Source of the DNA: Brevundimonas naejangsanensis
GTDB taxonomy: Bacteria > Pseudomonadota > Alphaproteobacteria > Caulobacterales > Caulobacteraceae
DNA: 64,000 bases
Assembly (NCBI RefSeq): GCF_003627995.1
Contig: NZ_CP032707.1
Coordinates: forward strand, 359,501-423,500
Direction: 5' to 3'
The notes below the pieces were generated by a model. That model had not been told where the DNA came from. It made no database searches and worked only from the letters and a program-made list of their open reading frames with translations. Made by a program: the position numbers and the translations under genes. How positions within the stretch are numbered: the first letter of the stretch is position 1; each line of letters begins with the position of its first letter. Below, piece after piece: positions 17,358 through 26,785 of this stretch.

Positions 17358-18751
17358 GCGGCGGGCTCCGGCCGGGCGCCCAGGGCCAGGACGGCGGCGC
17401 GGAACGCCTCGCCCCGGACCTCGAAATCGGGAAACTGGTCGAAGCTGGCGCAGGCGGGCGACAGCAGGACGACCTGCTCGCCCCCGGCGGCGGCCGCGTC
17501 GGCGGCGGCCAGTTCGACGGCGCGCTCCATGGTGTGGGCGACGACGTGCGGCGCATGGGCCAGGGTCACGGCGAAGGCGTCGGCGGCCTCGCCGATCAGA
17601 TAGGCCTTGGCCACGCGGGGGAAGAGGTCGCGCAGGGAGTCGATCCCGCCTTCCTTGGCCTTGCCGCCCGCGATCCAGAAGACGGAGGCGTAGGAGGCTA
17701 GAGCCTGTCGCGCGGCGTCGGCGTTGGTGGCCTTGGAATCGTTGATGAAGCGGATGGAACCCAGACGGCCCACGGCCTCCATCCGGTGCGCCAGGCCGGG
17801 GAAGGTTTGTAGCCCTTCCACCGCCGCCTCATGCGACACGCCCAGCGCCCGCGCGGCGGCATAGGCGAAGGCCGCGTTCTGGGCGTTGTGCCGTCCGGGC
17901 AGCGAGCGGGCCTGGGTTAGGTCGGTCAGCAGCACGCCGTCCGCCGACAACGCTCCAGCCGCCGCCACATACCCTTCTCCCACAAGGGGAGAAGGAAGGG
18001 ACGTCACCGTCTCCACCCGTCGTCCGCTCGCCCGCAGATCGGCCGCGATCCCCTGCCCCCAGGCCTCGTCCACGCCGACCAGGGCCAGCGCCTCCGCCCC
18101 CTGCGCCTGGAAGATGCGGCGCTTGGCGGCGACATAGCCCTCCATGCCGCCGTGGCGGTCCAGATGGTCGGGGCTGATGTTGGTCAGGATGGCCACGTCG
18201 GGCGCGAAGCTCGTCGTCAAATCCAGCTGATAGGACGAGACCTCGATGACATAGACCGCCTCGGGCGTCGGCGCCGGCAGGGCCAGGACCCCGATGCCGA
18301 TGTTGCCGCCGATATGGACGCTCAACCCCGCCGACTTCAGCACCCAGCCGATCAGGGCCGTGGTGGTCGACTTGCCGTTGGTGCCGGTGATGGCGACGAC
18401 GCGCGGGCGCTGCCCTTCCGGCAAGGCCGCCAGCGCCCGGGCGAACAGCTCGACGTCGCCGATGACCGGCACCCCCGCCGCATGGGCGCGCTCGACCGTC
18501 CAGTGCGGCCGGGGATGGGTCAGGGGCGCGCCGGGCGACAGGACCAGGGCGGCGAAGCCCGACCAGTCGGCGCGGGTCAGGTCCTCCACCACAAAGCCCT
18601 CGGCCTCGGCCTGCATCCGGCCCGAGACGCCGTCGTCCCACAGCACCGGAATGGCCCCGCCCGCCTGCAACGCGCGCGCGGCGGTGATCCCGGACCGGCC
18701 CAGGCCGAAGACCGCGACGCGACGCCCCTCGAAGCCGGGAACGGGGACCAT
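17354..18751 (-). CDS. murD: UDP-MurNAc-L-alanine:D-glutamate ligase
   Basis: Adds D-glutamate to UDP-MurNAc-L-Ala in cytosolic peptidoglycan precursor synthesis. The 465-aa protein has the Rossmann-like first domain (RRVAVFGLGRSGITAARAL), the ATP loop ITGTNGKSTTTALIGWVL, then ISPDHLDRHGG and the C-terminal FINDSKATNADAARQAL. Residues about 250-260 (SLPSPLVGEG) are encoded by a family C palindrome inserted in frame between the central-domain strands and LPGRHNAQNAAFAY, most likely in a surface loop. The gene is 4 bases from mraY and overlaps ftsW. Confidence 0.94.
   Translation of the reverse strand: MVPVPGFEGRRVAVFGLGRSGITAARALQAGGAIPVLWDDGVSGRMQAEAEGFVVEDLTRADWSGFAALVLSPGAPLTHPRPHWTVERAHAAGVPVIGDVELFARALAALPEGQRPRVVAITGTNGKSTTTALIGWVLKSAGLSVHIGGNIGIGVLALPAPTPEAVYVIEVSSYQLDLTTSFAPDVAILTNISPDHLDRHGGMEGYVAAKRRIFQAQGAEALALVGVDEAWGQGIAADLRASGRRVETVTSLPSPLVGEGYVAAAGALSADGVLLTDLTQARSLPGRHNAQNAAFAYAAARALGVSHEAAVEGLQTFPGLAHRMEAVGRLGSIRFINDSKATNADAARQALASYASVFWIAGGKAKEGGIDSLRDLFPRVAKAYLIGEAADAFAVTLAHAPHVVAHTMERAVELAAADAAAAGGEQVVLLSPACASFDQFPDFEVRGEAFRAAVLALGARPEPAA
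17974..17995. repeat. Family C palindrome inside murD
   Basis: CTTCTCCC-acaa-GGGGAGAAG-type palindrome identical in form to the arms of the intergenic elements at 35454-35613 and 56719-56862. It is read through in frame as SLPSPLVGEG in MurD (residues about 250-260). The reading frame is kept on both sides. Confidence 0.85.
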
Positions 18752-18755
18752 TGGA

Positions 18756-19865
18756 TCAGCGCAGCTTCAGCGTGGCCAGGCCGGCCAGGGCCAGCATGGC
18801 GGCGACGATCCAGAAGCGGATGACGACGGTGGATTCCGGCCAGCCCATCTTCTCGAAATGGTGGTGGATCGGCGCCATCAGGAAGATGCGCTTGCCGGTC
18901 ATCTTGTAATAGCCGACCTGGATCATGACCGAGGCCGCCTCGACGACGAACAGGCCGCCGACGATGCCCAGCACCAGCTCGTGCTTGGTGGCCACGGCCA
19001 TGGAGCCCAAGGCGCCGCCCAGGGCCAGGGAGCCGGTGTCGCCCATGAAGATCTTGGCCGGCGGGGCGTTGTACCAGAGGAAGCCCATGCCCCCGCCGAT
19101 GATGGCGGCGCAGAAGATGGCCAGCTCGCCCGCGCCGGGCACGAAGTGGACCTGCAGGTATTCGGCGAACAGGAAGTTGCCGACTAGGTAGGAGATGACG
19201 CCGAAGGCGCCCGCCGCCATCATCACCGGCACGATGGCCAGGCCGTCCAGGCCGTCGGTCAGGTTCACCGCATTGGAGAAGCCGACGATCGTGAAGGCGG
19301 CGAAGATCACGTAGAACCAGCCGATGTTCAGCAGCACCGCCTTCAGGAAGGGGAAGGCGATCGAGGTCTCGAGCCCCGGCGAGGTCGGGGACTGGGTCAT
19401 CCACAGCACGGTCAGCACGCCGGCGATCACCGCCACCACCGTCTGGGCCAGGAGCTTCTGCTTGGACGTCAGCCCCGCCGAGGTCTGCTTGGTCACCTTG
19501 GCGTAGTCGTCGATGAAGCCCAGCACGCCGAAGGCGGCGGTCACCAGGGACACGATCCAGATGTAGGGATTGGTCAGGTCGCCCCACAGGAAGACCGCCA
19601 CGCCGATGCCGGCCAGGATCATCAGCCCGCCCATGGTCGGGGTGCCGACCTTGGAGAGGTGGCTGACCGGCCCGTCGTCGCGGATCGGCTGGCCCTTGCC
19701 CTGCTTGGCGCGGATCCAGTTGATGAAGCGGCTGCCCATGGCGACGGCGACGATCATGGCCGTGGCCATGGCCAGGGCGACGCGCACCGTCTGATACTGG
19801 ATCAGGTGCAGCAGCGGATATTCCCGAGCGATATCCGCATAGTAGAGGTAAAGCAGGTAGAACAT
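18756..19865 (-). CDS. mraY: Phospho-MurNAc-pentapeptide transferase
   Basis: Integral membrane enzyme that joins UDP-MurNAc-pentapeptide to undecaprenyl phosphate to form lipid I. The 369-aa protein has ten or so TM segments. It has the acidic motifs of the family: FIDDYAKV (after GVLGF), [13 protein letters not shown] and [12 protein letters not shown], and also [15 protein letters not shown], the HHH motif. Length is typical. It lies 12 bases after murF and 4 bases before murD on the same strand. Confidence 0.97.
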   Translation of the reverse strand: MFYLLYLYYADIAREYPLLHLIQYQTVRVALAMATAMIVAVAMGSRFINWIRAKQGKGQPIRDDGPVSHLSKVGTPTMGGLMILAGIGVAVFLWGDLTNPYIWIVSLVTAAFGVLGFIDDYAKVTKQTSAGLTSKQKLLAQTVVAVIAGVLTVLWMTQSPTSPGLETSIAFPFLKAVLLNIGWFYVIFAAFTIVGFSNAVNLTDGLDGLAIVPVMMAAGAFGVISYLVGNFLFAEYLQVHFVPGAGELAIFCAAIIGGGMGFLWYNAPPAKIFMGDTGSLALGGALGSMAVATKHELVLGIVGGLFVVEAASVMIQVGYYKMTGKRIFLMAPIHHHFEKMGWPESTVVIRFWIVAAMLALAGLATLKLR

Positions 19866-19877
19866 TATGGAGTGACC

Positions 19878-21320
19878 CTATCGCGTCGCGCGCGGCGCGC
19901 CGCTGTTTGAGGGGTTGTCGCCTTCGTCTTCAATTCCGAGCCTGGCCAGGGCCGCCGCGACCAGCGACGCCTTGGACCCGTTCGATCCCTTGACCATGAC
20001 CGCGTCGCCCGGCTGGACCAGACTTTTCGCTTCCGCGGCCAGTTCGGCGGCGGTTTCGCGCCATTGGCCCCGCAGCGACGGCGGAAGGATGTCGTAAAGC
20101 AGGCGCATCTGCGGTCCCGCCGCGTGCACCACGTCCAGTCCGGCCGCCGCGATGGCCGGAGCCAGGCCCTCGTGCAGGGCGCGGCTGTGCTCGCCTAGCT
20201 CCAGCATGTCGGTCAGGACGACGACGCGACGACCGCCCGGCCCGACGGGCTTGGCGCCCAGGCTGACGAAGCCCGCCTTCATCGACAGCGGATTGGCGTT
20301 GTAGCTCTCGTCGATCAGGGTGAAGGCGCCGCCGGGCACTGCGACCGTCTTCATCTGGCCGCGACCGGCCAGCGGCTGGAAGCCGGCGAGGGCCTGCAAG
20401 GCGGTGTCCAGCGACACGTCCAGCGCCTGCAGCATCAGGATGACGCACAGGCTGTTCAGGCCCCAGTGAACGCCCGACTGGGCCAGGCGATACTCGATCC
20501 GCTGACCGTCCAGCTCGGCCGTGACGGTCGCGCCCTCGCTGCCGGGCGTGAAGTCCAGCAGACGCGCGTCGCAGCCCGCCTCGCGGCCGAAGGTGCGGAC
20601 GACGGCCCCCGCGTCCAGCGCGCCCTGACGCACGATGTCGGCATAGGCGTCGGCGGCGTTGACCACGGCGATCCCGCCGGGGACCAGCCCCTGGAAGATG
20701 GCGGCCTTTTCACGCGCCACGCCCGCCTCGCCGTCGGCGAAGGCCTCGATGTGCACCGGGCCGACCGTGGTGACGCAGGCGGCGTGCGGGCGCACGAAGG
20801 CCGACAGCGGCCCGATCTCGCCCGGATGGTTCATGCCGATCTCGAACACGGCCCGGTCGGTGCCGTGCGCCGTCCGCGCCAGGGTCAGGGGCACGCCGAT
20901 GTGGTTGTTGTAGCTCTTGATCGAGGCGTGACTGGACCCGGCAAGATCGAGGCCCGCCTTGATCGCCTGGGTCACGCTGGTCTTGCCGACGCTGCCGGTG
21001 ACGGCGCCGCGCAGGCGGGCGCGCTCGCGCGCGGCGACGCCCAGCGCCTCCAGCCCTTTCAGGGTGTCGGGCACCAGGACATAGGGCCCGCCCTCCACGG
21101 GTCGGTCGACCAGGGCGAGCGCGGCCCCGGCGGCGAAGGCGGCGGACGCGAACTCATGCCCGTCGCGCGCGCCGTGCAAGGCCAGGAACAGGTCGCCCGG
21201 CTGAATCTCGCGGCTGTTGTAGGTCAGGCCCGAGACATCAGCGTCGGGTCCGTGGAGTTGGCCGCCGGTCGCCGAGGCGATGGCTTCGGCGGTCCAGAGC
21301 GGCGTTTGGGCGTCAGGCAT
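19878..21320 (-). CDS. murF: UDP-MurNAc-tripeptide:D-Ala-D-Ala ligase
   Basis: Adds D-Ala-D-Ala to the UDP-MurNAc-tripeptide. The 480-aa protein opens with PLWTAEAIASATGGQL. The P-loop is VTGSVGKTSVTQAI (the common GTxGKTT is here GSVGKTS), followed by SYNNHIGVPLTL, FEIGMNHPGEIGPLS and the C-terminal LIDESYNANPLSMKA and VMVKGSNGSKA. The start at 21320 lies 8 bases inside murE; the frame is open further upstream, but that segment is the antisense-like 3' part of murE and has no family similarity. Confidence 0.94.
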   Translation of the reverse strand: MPDAQTPLWTAEAIASATGGQLHGPDADVSGLTYNSREIQPGDLFLALHGARDGHEFASAAFAAGAALALVDRPVEGGPYVLVPDTLKGLEALGVAARERARLRGAVTGSVGKTSVTQAIKAGLDLAGSSHASIKSYNNHIGVPLTLARTAHGTDRAVFEIGMNHPGEIGPLSAFVRPHAACVTTVGPVHIEAFADGEAGVAREKAAIFQGLVPGGIAVVNAADAYADIVRQGALDAGAVVRTFGREAGCDARLLDFTPGSEGATVTAELDGQRIEYRLAQSGVHWGLNSLCVILMLQALDVSLDTALQALAGFQPLAGRGQMKTVAVPGGAFTLIDESYNANPLSMKAGFVSLGAKPVGPGGRRVVVLTDMLELGEHSRALHEGLAPAIAAAGLDVVHAAGPQMRLLYDILPPSLRGQWRETAAELAAEAKSLVQPGDAVMVKGSNGSKASLVAAALARLGIEDEGDNPSNSGAPRATR

Positions 21321-22773
21321 GGTCGCGCAGGGCTTCGGTCGCTTCGGTGGCGTCGTCGAAAGGATGCACGACCCCGCCGACGATCTGACCCTGTTCATGC
21401 CCTTTTCCGGCGATCACGACCACATCTCCTTCGCGCATCAGCGATACGGCGTGGCGGATGGCCTCGCGGCGGTCGCCGATCTCCAGGGCGTCGGGGCAGC
21501 CGGCGCGCACCTGGGCGCGGATGGCGGCGGGGTCTTCCGAGCGTGGATTGTCGTCGGTGACGATGGCCACGTCGGCCAGGCGTCCGGCGATCTCGCCCAT
21601 CAGCGGCCGCTTGGCCCGGTCGCGGTCGCCGCCCGCGCCGAAGACGACGATCAGACGGCCGGTCGCGTGGGGGCGCAGGGCGTTCAGCACCGTCTCCAGC
21701 CCGTCGGGGGTGTGGGCGTAGTCGACATAGACCTCGCCGCCCCGCTTGGCTTCGCCCGGAATGCGTTGCAGGCGGCCTTGGGCGCCCTGGATCAGCTCCA
21801 GCGCCGGGATGACCCGGTCGGGGTCTTCGCCGCCGGCGATGCACAGGCCCGCCGCGACCAGGGCGTTGGACGCCTGGAACGCCCCCGCCAGCGGCAGCAG
21901 AATGTCATGCACCCGGCCGCGCGCGTCGAGGGTCAGGCGCTGGCCCTCCGGCGTCGCCCGGCGCGCCAGCAGGGTCAGGTCGCGCCCGCGCTCGCCCACG
22001 CCCATGACGCCCAGCCCCGCCATGATCGAGGCCGAGGCGAAGGCCGAATAGGCGTCGGAATCGGCGTTCAGCACGGCGGTGCGGCCGCGCGGCAGCAGGG
22101 CCTCGAACAGCCGCAGCTTGGCGGCGCGGTAGTCCTCCATGGTGCCGTGATAGTCGAGGTGGTCCTGGGTCAGGTTGGTGAAGCCCGCGGCGCGGATGGC
22201 CACCCCGTCCAGTCGCCGCTGCTCGATGCCGTGGGACGAGGCCTCCAGCGCCAGGTGCGTCACCTCCTTGCGGGCCAGTTCGGCCAGCAGGCGGGCGGCC
22301 TCGGCGGCGTCGGGGCTGGTCAGGCCGGGGCCGGTCAGGGCATAGGTCTTGTCGCCCTTCTGGCCGACGACGCCCAGGGTGCCCATGCTGGCCGACTTCA
22401 GGCCCATCCCCGCCCAGATCTGGCGGCAGAAGTTAGCGACCGAGGTCTTGCCGTTGGTGCCGGTCACCGCGACGCAGGTGCGCGGCTGGGCGCCGTAGAA
22501 GGCGCGCGCGGCGATGGCGTAGGCCCGATGCACGTCGCCCGATCCGACCAGGACCGGGGCCGCGCCCGCAGGCGTGTCGGACGGGGCCAGGACAGCGACC
22601 GCCCCTTTTGCGAGCGCCTGGGGGATGAAGGCGCGGCCGTCGGCCTGCGTCCCGGGCAGGGCGACGAACAGGGCGCCGGGCACGACCTGTCGGCTGTCGG
22701 CGGTGACGGCGGTGATCTCGGGGTCTGACGAGACGTCGCGGCGCAGCAGTTCGGAGAGGCGAAGAGGGCTCAT
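21313..22773 (-). CDS. murE: UDP-MurNAc-dipeptide:meso-diaminopimelate ligase
   Basis: Adds meso-diaminopimelic acid to the peptidoglycan stem. The 486-aa protein has the ATP loop AVTGTNGKTSVANFCRQ, LEASSHGIEQRRL, NLTQDHLDYHG and the DNPR motif in VTDDNPRSEDPAAI. DNPR is the signature that selects meso-DAP over lysine, so the cell wall is DAP type. Overlaps are 4 bases with ftsI upstream and 8 bases with murF downstream. Confidence 0.96.
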   Translation of the reverse strand: MSPLRLSELLRRDVSSDPEITAVTADSRQVVPGALFVALPGTQADGRAFIPQALAKGAVAVLAPSDTPAGAAPVLVGSGDVHRAYAIAARAFYGAQPRTCVAVTGTNGKTSVANFCRQIWAGMGLKSASMGTLGVVGQKGDKTYALTGPGLTSPDAAEAARLLAELARKEVTHLALEASSHGIEQRRLDGVAIRAAGFTNLTQDHLDYHGTMEDYRAAKLRLFEALLPRGRTAVLNADSDAYSAFASASIMAGLGVMGVGERGRDLTLLARRATPEGQRLTLDARGRVHDILLPLAGAFQASNALVAAGLCIAGGEDPDRVIPALELIQGAQGRLQRIPGEAKRGGEVYVDYAHTPDGLETVLNALRPHATGRLIVVFGAGGDRDRAKRPLMGEIAGRLADVAIVTDDNPRSEDPAAIRAQVRAGCPDALEIGDRREAIRHAVSLMREGDVVVIAGKGHEQGQIVGGVVHPFDDATEATEALRDHA

Positions 22774-24548
22774 CGGCCGTCGCCCTCCACGTCCTCGAAC
22801 TCGGGAATCTTTTCGCCGAGGGCGGTCGACCAGCGGTCGGCCTTGCGCTCGACGCCCAGGAAGCCGGCGATGCGGTCGGCGATGCGGCCCACGACGGGCG
22901 CGGCGACATAGCCGCCGGTGCGCGGATAGGTCCCCGGCTCGTCCATCAGCACGAAGACGGTGTAGCGCTTGGCGTTGACCGGCCCGTCGGCGGGGAAGAC
23001 CCCGGCGAAGGTGCCGACGGCCGTGGCCGGGTCATAGCGGCCGTTGACCAGCTTATTGGCCGAGCCCGTCTTGCCGCCCATGCGCAGGCCCGGCGCGTCG
23101 GCGAACCGGCCCGAGCCGCGCGTCACGTTGCGGCGCATCAGGTCCAGCATGGTCGTCGAGGTCTCGGCCGAGACCACCTGGCGCGTCGCGGCGTTCGGAC
23201 GACCGCCCTTGCGCAGGGTCGGGGCGACGTAGCGGCCGCCGTTCACCAGGGCGCCGTAGGCCGCCACATACTGGATCGGCGTGACCATGATGCCGTAGCC
23301 GAAGGACAGCGACGCCAGGGTGCTGTCGTCCCACTTGCGCACCTTGGGCGGACTGGCCGATTCCTTCAGCTCGATCGGCGCGGCGTCCAGCAGGCCCAGG
23401 CGGCGGAAGTAGTCGCGCATCACGTCGCCGCCCATCTCGACCGCCAGGCGCGAGGTGCCGATGTTGGACGAGTGCAGATAGACCTCCTCCAGCGTCAGCA
23501 CCTTGTTGGTGGCATGGTAGTCGGTGATGCGGCGCTTGCCGATCTGCAGCGCCTGGGAGGCGTCGAACAGGGTGTTCATGTCGGCGCGGCCGGTGTCGAT
23601 GCCGGCGGCGACGGTGAAGCTCTTGAACACCGAGCCCATCTCATAGTGGGCCGAGGTGACGCGGTTCAGCAGCGCGTCTTCCGGGGCGGCGTTGCGGCGG
23701 TTGGCGTCGTAGGTCGGCCACGACGCCATGGCCAGGATCTCGCCGGTCTGGACGTCGGCGACCACGGCGATGGCGCCCTTGGCCTTCACCTGTTCGGCGG
23801 CGATGGCCAGTTCGTTCTCGACCACGCCCTGAACCCGCAGGTCGATGGACAGCTGGAAGTCCTCGCCGGCGGCGCCCGCCGCGCGGATCTCCTTGTCGAA
23901 GGCCAGCTCGGCGCCGGCCACGCCCTCGCCGCCCGTGTCCGACCGGCCGATCAGGTGCACGGCCGAGGTGCCCAGCGGATAGACGCGGCGGTCTTCCGGC
24001 TCGAACGTCACCCCGCCCAGGGCCAGGGCGTGGACCACGCGGCGCTCGGCCGGGGTCAGGCCGTTCAGCACGATCAGGCGGCGCTCCCCGCCCAGCACCT
24101 TGTCCAGACGGCTGGCCGAAATGCGCGGCAGGGCGCGGCGCAGCTGGGCCTTGGCGGCCGGGATGTCCCAGACCTCCCGCGGATCGATGTAGAGGCCGTA
24201 GTGGGTGATGTTCGTCGCCAGCAGCCGGCCGTTGCGATCCACCAGATCGGCGCGCGTCAGGGCGCCCGGATGGAATCCCGCGCCCGATCCGCCGCGCGGC
24301 GCCAGCAAGGCCGCGTGCGCCGCGCCCAGGGTCAGGCAGGCGAAGACCACGCAGAAGGCGGCCATGATCACGAAGATGCGGACGCGGGTGTCCTCTTCCG
24401 GGCGAGCGTCGGCGCGGGCGCGCTCGAACGAATGCTCCAGGTTCCAGACGACGGCGGCGACCCAGCGCCCCCAGGCCGCCATGGCGCCGCCCAAGGTGGC
24501 CGACGGCCGCGCGCGATAGCCCATGCCGTGATGGTCATGCACGCTCAT
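22770..24548 (-). CDS. ftsI: Septal peptidoglycan transpeptidase FtsI (PBP3)
   Basis: The class B penicillin-binding protein that cross-links septal peptidoglycan. The 592-aa protein has a single N-terminal membrane anchor (about 50-75, IFVIMAAFCVVFACLTLGAAH), a dimerisation domain and a transpeptidase domain. The transpeptidase has the nucleophile S306 in MGSVFKSF, the SSN triad at about 360 (YLHSSNIG) and KTG at 493-495 (GGKTGSANK). The N-terminal cytosolic tail of about 50 residues, with a HDHHG segment, is longer than in enteric FtsI. It overlaps ftsL and murE by 4 bases each. Confidence 0.95.
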   Translation of the reverse strand: MSVHDHHGMGYRARPSATLGGAMAAWGRWVAAVVWNLEHSFERARADARPEEDTRVRIFVIMAAFCVVFACLTLGAAHAALLAPRGGSGAGFHPGALTRADLVDRNGRLLATNITHYGLYIDPREVWDIPAAKAQLRRALPRISASRLDKVLGGERRLIVLNGLTPAERRVVHALALGGVTFEPEDRRVYPLGTSAVHLIGRSDTGGEGVAGAELAFDKEIRAAGAAGEDFQLSIDLRVQGVVENELAIAAEQVKAKGAIAVVADVQTGEILAMASWPTYDANRRNAAPEDALLNRVTSAHYEMGSVFKSFTVAAGIDTGRADMNTLFDASQALQIGKRRITDYHATNKVLTLEEVYLHSSNIGTSRLAVEMGGDVMRDYFRRLGLLDAAPIELKESASPPKVRKWDDSTLASLSFGYGIMVTPIQYVAAYGALVNGGRYVAPTLRKGGRPNAATRQVVSAETSTTMLDLMRRNVTRGSGRFADAPGLRMGGKTGSANKLVNGRYDPATAVGTFAGVFPADGPVNAKRYTVFVLMDEPGTYPRTGGYVAAPVVGRIADRIAGFLGVERKADRWSTALGEKIPEFEDVEGDGR

Positions 24549-24958
24549 TGCACGACCTCCGCCGCAGGGTCGGCCGCGGGCGCGGGCGCGGGCGCGACGG
24601 GCGGCGCGACCGGCTTCTCCACCGCCGGCGGCGGCGCGATCTCGGTCAGGGCCGCCTCGCCCGCCTGCTTCTTCACGTCGACCGGCCCCAGGCCGATCTC
24701 GCGCGACAGGGCCTCCAGACGCGCGGGCTGCTCCAGGCGCGTGACCTCGGCGCGCAGCAGGCGGACCCGCTGCCGGTTCTCACGGATGTCGCGCTCGATG
24801 CGGCTGATCTCGGCGCTTTCGCGCGCGGCGGCCGCCTTGGCGATATAGACCGAGAAGACCAGGGCCAGGACGCAGGCCACGCCGATGATCTCGACGCAGC
24901 GCACGCCGCGCACCTTCCACTCGAACAGACGCTGGACCGGGGCGGGCACGGCGATCAT
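24545..24958 (-). CDS. ftsL: Cell division protein FtsL-like
   Basis: A 137-aa bitopic membrane protein in the ftsL position between rsmH and ftsI. One TM segment (about 20-40, [20 protein letters not shown]) is followed by a leucine/arginine coiled coil ([32 protein letters not shown]) and a proline/alanine-rich tail of about 45 residues that is longer than in E. coli FtsL. The family is poorly conserved, so the call rests on topology and position. The start at 24958 overlaps the rsmH stop by 4 bases, and the stop overlaps ftsI. Confidence 0.85.
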   Translation of the reverse strand: MIAVPAPVQRLFEWKVRGVRCVEIIGVACVLALVFSVYIAKAAAARESAEISRIERDIRENRQRVRLLRAEVTRLEQPARLEALSREIGLGPVDVKKQAGEAALTEIAPPPAVEKPVAPPVAPAPAPAADPAAEVVQ

Positions 24959-25917
24959 GCGCCCCTCCCCTTCGCCGCGCCCCACGCCGGTGCGTCCGTC
25001 CGCACCGCCGCGCGAAGCTTGGCCGAGCGGGCGCGGGGGTTGGCGGCCAGCTCGGCCTCGCCCGCCTCGCGCGCGCCCTTGAACAGCAGATCGAAGCTGG
25101 GCTTGCGCGTCTCCACCGCAACCGGCGCATGGCGCGAGCCGCCCGGCGCATTGCCGGTGCGCTCGGTCAGGAAGGCCTTGACCATGCGGTCTTCCAGCGA
25201 ATGGAAGGTGACGACGACCAGTCGCCCGCCGGGCGCCAGCGTCGCCTCGGCCGCCTCCAGCCCGCGCTCCAGCTCGCCCAGTTCGTCGTTGACGGCGATG
25301 CGCAAGGCCTGAAACACGCGGGTCGCGGGATGGATGGCCGCGCCGCGGCGCCCGCCCAGAGCCTTTTCCACCACCTCGGCCAGATCGAGCGTGCGGGTGA
25401 ACGGCTGCTCGACCCGGCGGCGCAGGATGGCCGCAGCCACCCGGCCCGACTGGCGTTCATCGCCGTACAGCTTGAAGATATGGGCCAGCGGCCCGTGGTC
25501 CCAGGTGTTGACGATGTCGGCGGCGGTCTCGCCCTCGTCGCTCATCCGCATGTCCAGCGGCCCGTCGCGCATGAAAGAGAAGCCGCGCTCGGCCTGGTCC
25601 AACTGCATGGACGAGACGCCGATGTCGAAGACGGCGCCGTCCAGCTTCGCCTTGCCGCTCTCGGCGAACGCCTCGGCCAGACCGGAGAAGGGCGTCCGGA
25701 TCAGCTGGAAGCGATCGGGGAAGTCGCGCGCCACGGCCTCGGCGAACGGCTGCACCGTCGGGTCGCGATCCAGAGCCACGACCTCGGCGCCGCGCTCAAG
25801 GATGGCGCGGGTGTAGCCGCCGGCTCCGAAGGTGGCGTCGATGATGACGTCGCCCGGCTTGGGGGCGAGCGCCTCGATCACCTCGGCCAGCAGGACGGGC
25901 GCGTGCGAAGAGGTCAT
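24955..25917 (-). CDS. rsmH: 16S rRNA (cytosine1402-N4) methyltransferase
   Basis: Methylates N4 of C1402 in 16S rRNA. The 320-aa protein has [19 protein letters not shown] at the start, the SAM-binding [35 protein letters not shown] and the C-terminal [17 protein letters not shown] place the start at the ATG at 25917, which overlaps the mraZ stop by 4 bases; the longer upstream frame is only the mraZ coding region read in another frame. Standard dcw position between mraZ and ftsL. Confidence 0.96.
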   Translation of the reverse strand: MTSSHAPVLLAEVIEALAPKPGDVIIDATFGAGGYTRAILERGAEVVALDRDPTVQPFAEAVARDFPDRFQLIRTPFSGLAEAFAESGKAKLDGAVFDIGVSSMQLDQAERGFSFMRDGPLDMRMSDEGETAADIVNTWDHGPLAHIFKLYGDERQSGRVAAAILRRRVEQPFTRTLDLAEVVEKALGGRRGAAIHPATRVFQALRIAVNDELGELERGLEAAEATLAPGGRLVVVTFHSLEDRMVKAFLTERTGNAPGGSRHAPVAVETRKPSFDLLFKGAREAGEAELAANPRARSAKLRAAVRTDAPAWGAAKGRGA

Positions 25918-26402
25918 GCCGCCCCTCCCGACTTCGCCGCCAGCGCCTGACCTTGGGCCTGACGACGCATCTCGCCGAACTGCTTCAGGCCCTCGCGCGC
26001 CATGCGGCGCTGCTCGGCGCGGTGCGCGGCCCACTTGTCCTTGTTCCAGATCTGGAAGCGCTCGCCGACGCCGTAGATGACGACCGTGTCGGACAGGTCG
26101 ACCTCGGCGCACAGATGTTCCGGCAGGGTGATGCGGCCGCCCGAGTCATAAGCCAGCGGCTTCTGCTCGCCGAAGATCGAAGCCTCCAGCGCCGAGCGGT
26201 AGGGGTCGCCGAACGGCAGGCTCTCGATCACGGTGCGATATTCGGCGAACAGCTTGTCGCCGCCCGCTTCAAGGCAATCGGCTTCGATGGAGGGGAAGCA
26301 GAAGACGCCGTGCTCAGCGCCGTTCTCAGCCGTACGGAATTCCTGGGGGATGAGGAGACGGCGCTTGCCGTCCAGCTGCTTCTCGTAGGTCGAGAGAAAC
26401 AC
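25914..26402 (-). CDS. mraZ: Transcriptional regulator MraZ
   Basis: AbrB-fold DNA-binding protein that represses its own dcw operon in E. coli. It has two MraZ half-domains: [22 protein letters not shown] at the start and [29 protein letters not shown] in the second half, with [15 protein letters not shown] between. I choose the GTG at 26402 (162 aa) because the family begins at this FLST strand and a GGGCAGGG ribosome-binding stretch precedes it. A GTG at 26456 would add 18 residues. A row of four TGGGN repeats lies upstream. Confidence 0.92.
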   Translation of the reverse strand: MFLSTYEKQLDGKRRLLIPQEFRTAENGAEHGVFCFPSIEADCLEAGGDKLFAEYRTVIESLPFGDPYRSALEASIFGEQKPLAYDSGGRITLPEHLCAEVDLSDTVVIYGVGERFQIWNKDKWAAHRAEQRRMAREGLKQFGEMRRQAQGQALAAKSGGAA

Positions 26403-26488
26403 GCCCTGCCCTATCGAACCCTGCGGCCCGTCCCTGAAATCCGTTGAAAAGCCCACGCGTCGGGCTTCAGCCCCTACTCATGAACCAT

Positions 26489-26523
26489 TGGGATAGCATG
26501 GGATCAGATGGGTCTCAATGGGA
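26489..26523. promoter_or_regulatory. MraZ box: four TGGGN repeats at 10-bp spacing
   Basis: TGGGA (26489-26493), TGGGA (26499-26503), TGGGT (26509-26513) and TGGGA (26519-26523) are spaced exactly 10 bp apart, each separated by 5 bases. TGGGN repeats with 5-nt spacers are the known MraZ operator in E. coli (three copies). Here there are four, 87-121 bp upstream of the mraZ start. They read TGGG on the plus strand, opposite to the operon. They probably allow cooperative MraZ binding on one helix face and autoregulation of the dcw operon. Confidence 0.82.
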
Positions 26524-26670
26524 TCAGTTGACGTGCTTTAACCTAATTTGCGGTTGGCGAGGGCCGTCGGGCCCGCGAAACCAGAACATACATGGAACAA
26601 ATAGAGTATTCACAGGCTGTGGACGGCTTCTAACGCCACGGTTTCAACGGAATGGTTAATGAGGAGAGAC

Positions 26671-26695
26671 AACCCTCTCCCGATGGGAGAGGGTT
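26671..26695. repeat. Short family B palindrome (11-bp stem)
   Basis: AACCCTCTCCC-gat-GGGAGAGGGTT, a perfect 11-bp stem with a 3-base loop. It lies between the mraZ promoter region and the rnpB 3' flank and belongs to the family B arm type. It could end the rnpB transcript, but there is no clear U-run. Confidence 0.8.
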
Positions 26696-26705
26696 TAGCC
26701 TCAAC

Positions 26706-26775
26706 GCCCTCAAGCAGGCCGAACGGCCGTTAGGGCGACAATAAAGCCCTCAAGCAGCGCGAAGCGCGGTAGGGC
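26706..26775. repeat. Twin stem-loops downstream of rnpB
   Basis: Two copies of one plan stand side by side: GCCCTcaagcag, an inner hairpin, then AGGGC. Copy 1 (26706-26736) has the inner hairpin GGCCGAACGGCC; copy 2 (26746-26775) has GCGCGAAGCGCG. Both share the outer GCCCT/AGGGC stem and the caagcag stretch, while the inner stem sequence differs with compensating changes. They lie in the 3' flank of rnpB on the transcribed strand. The preserved pairing suggests selection for structure, perhaps 3' end formation. Confidence 0.6.
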
Positions 26776-26785
26776 AAGATATAAT

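Noticed and set aside
19878..21398. Longer murF start at 21398
   Set aside because: The extra 26 residues lie within the murE coding end in another frame and have no family similarity; the ATG at 21320 gives a normal start.
26528..26555. TTGACG-type promoter on the plus strand near mraZ
   Set aside because: TTGACG at 26528 faces away from mraZ and no gene on that strand would use it; chance match.
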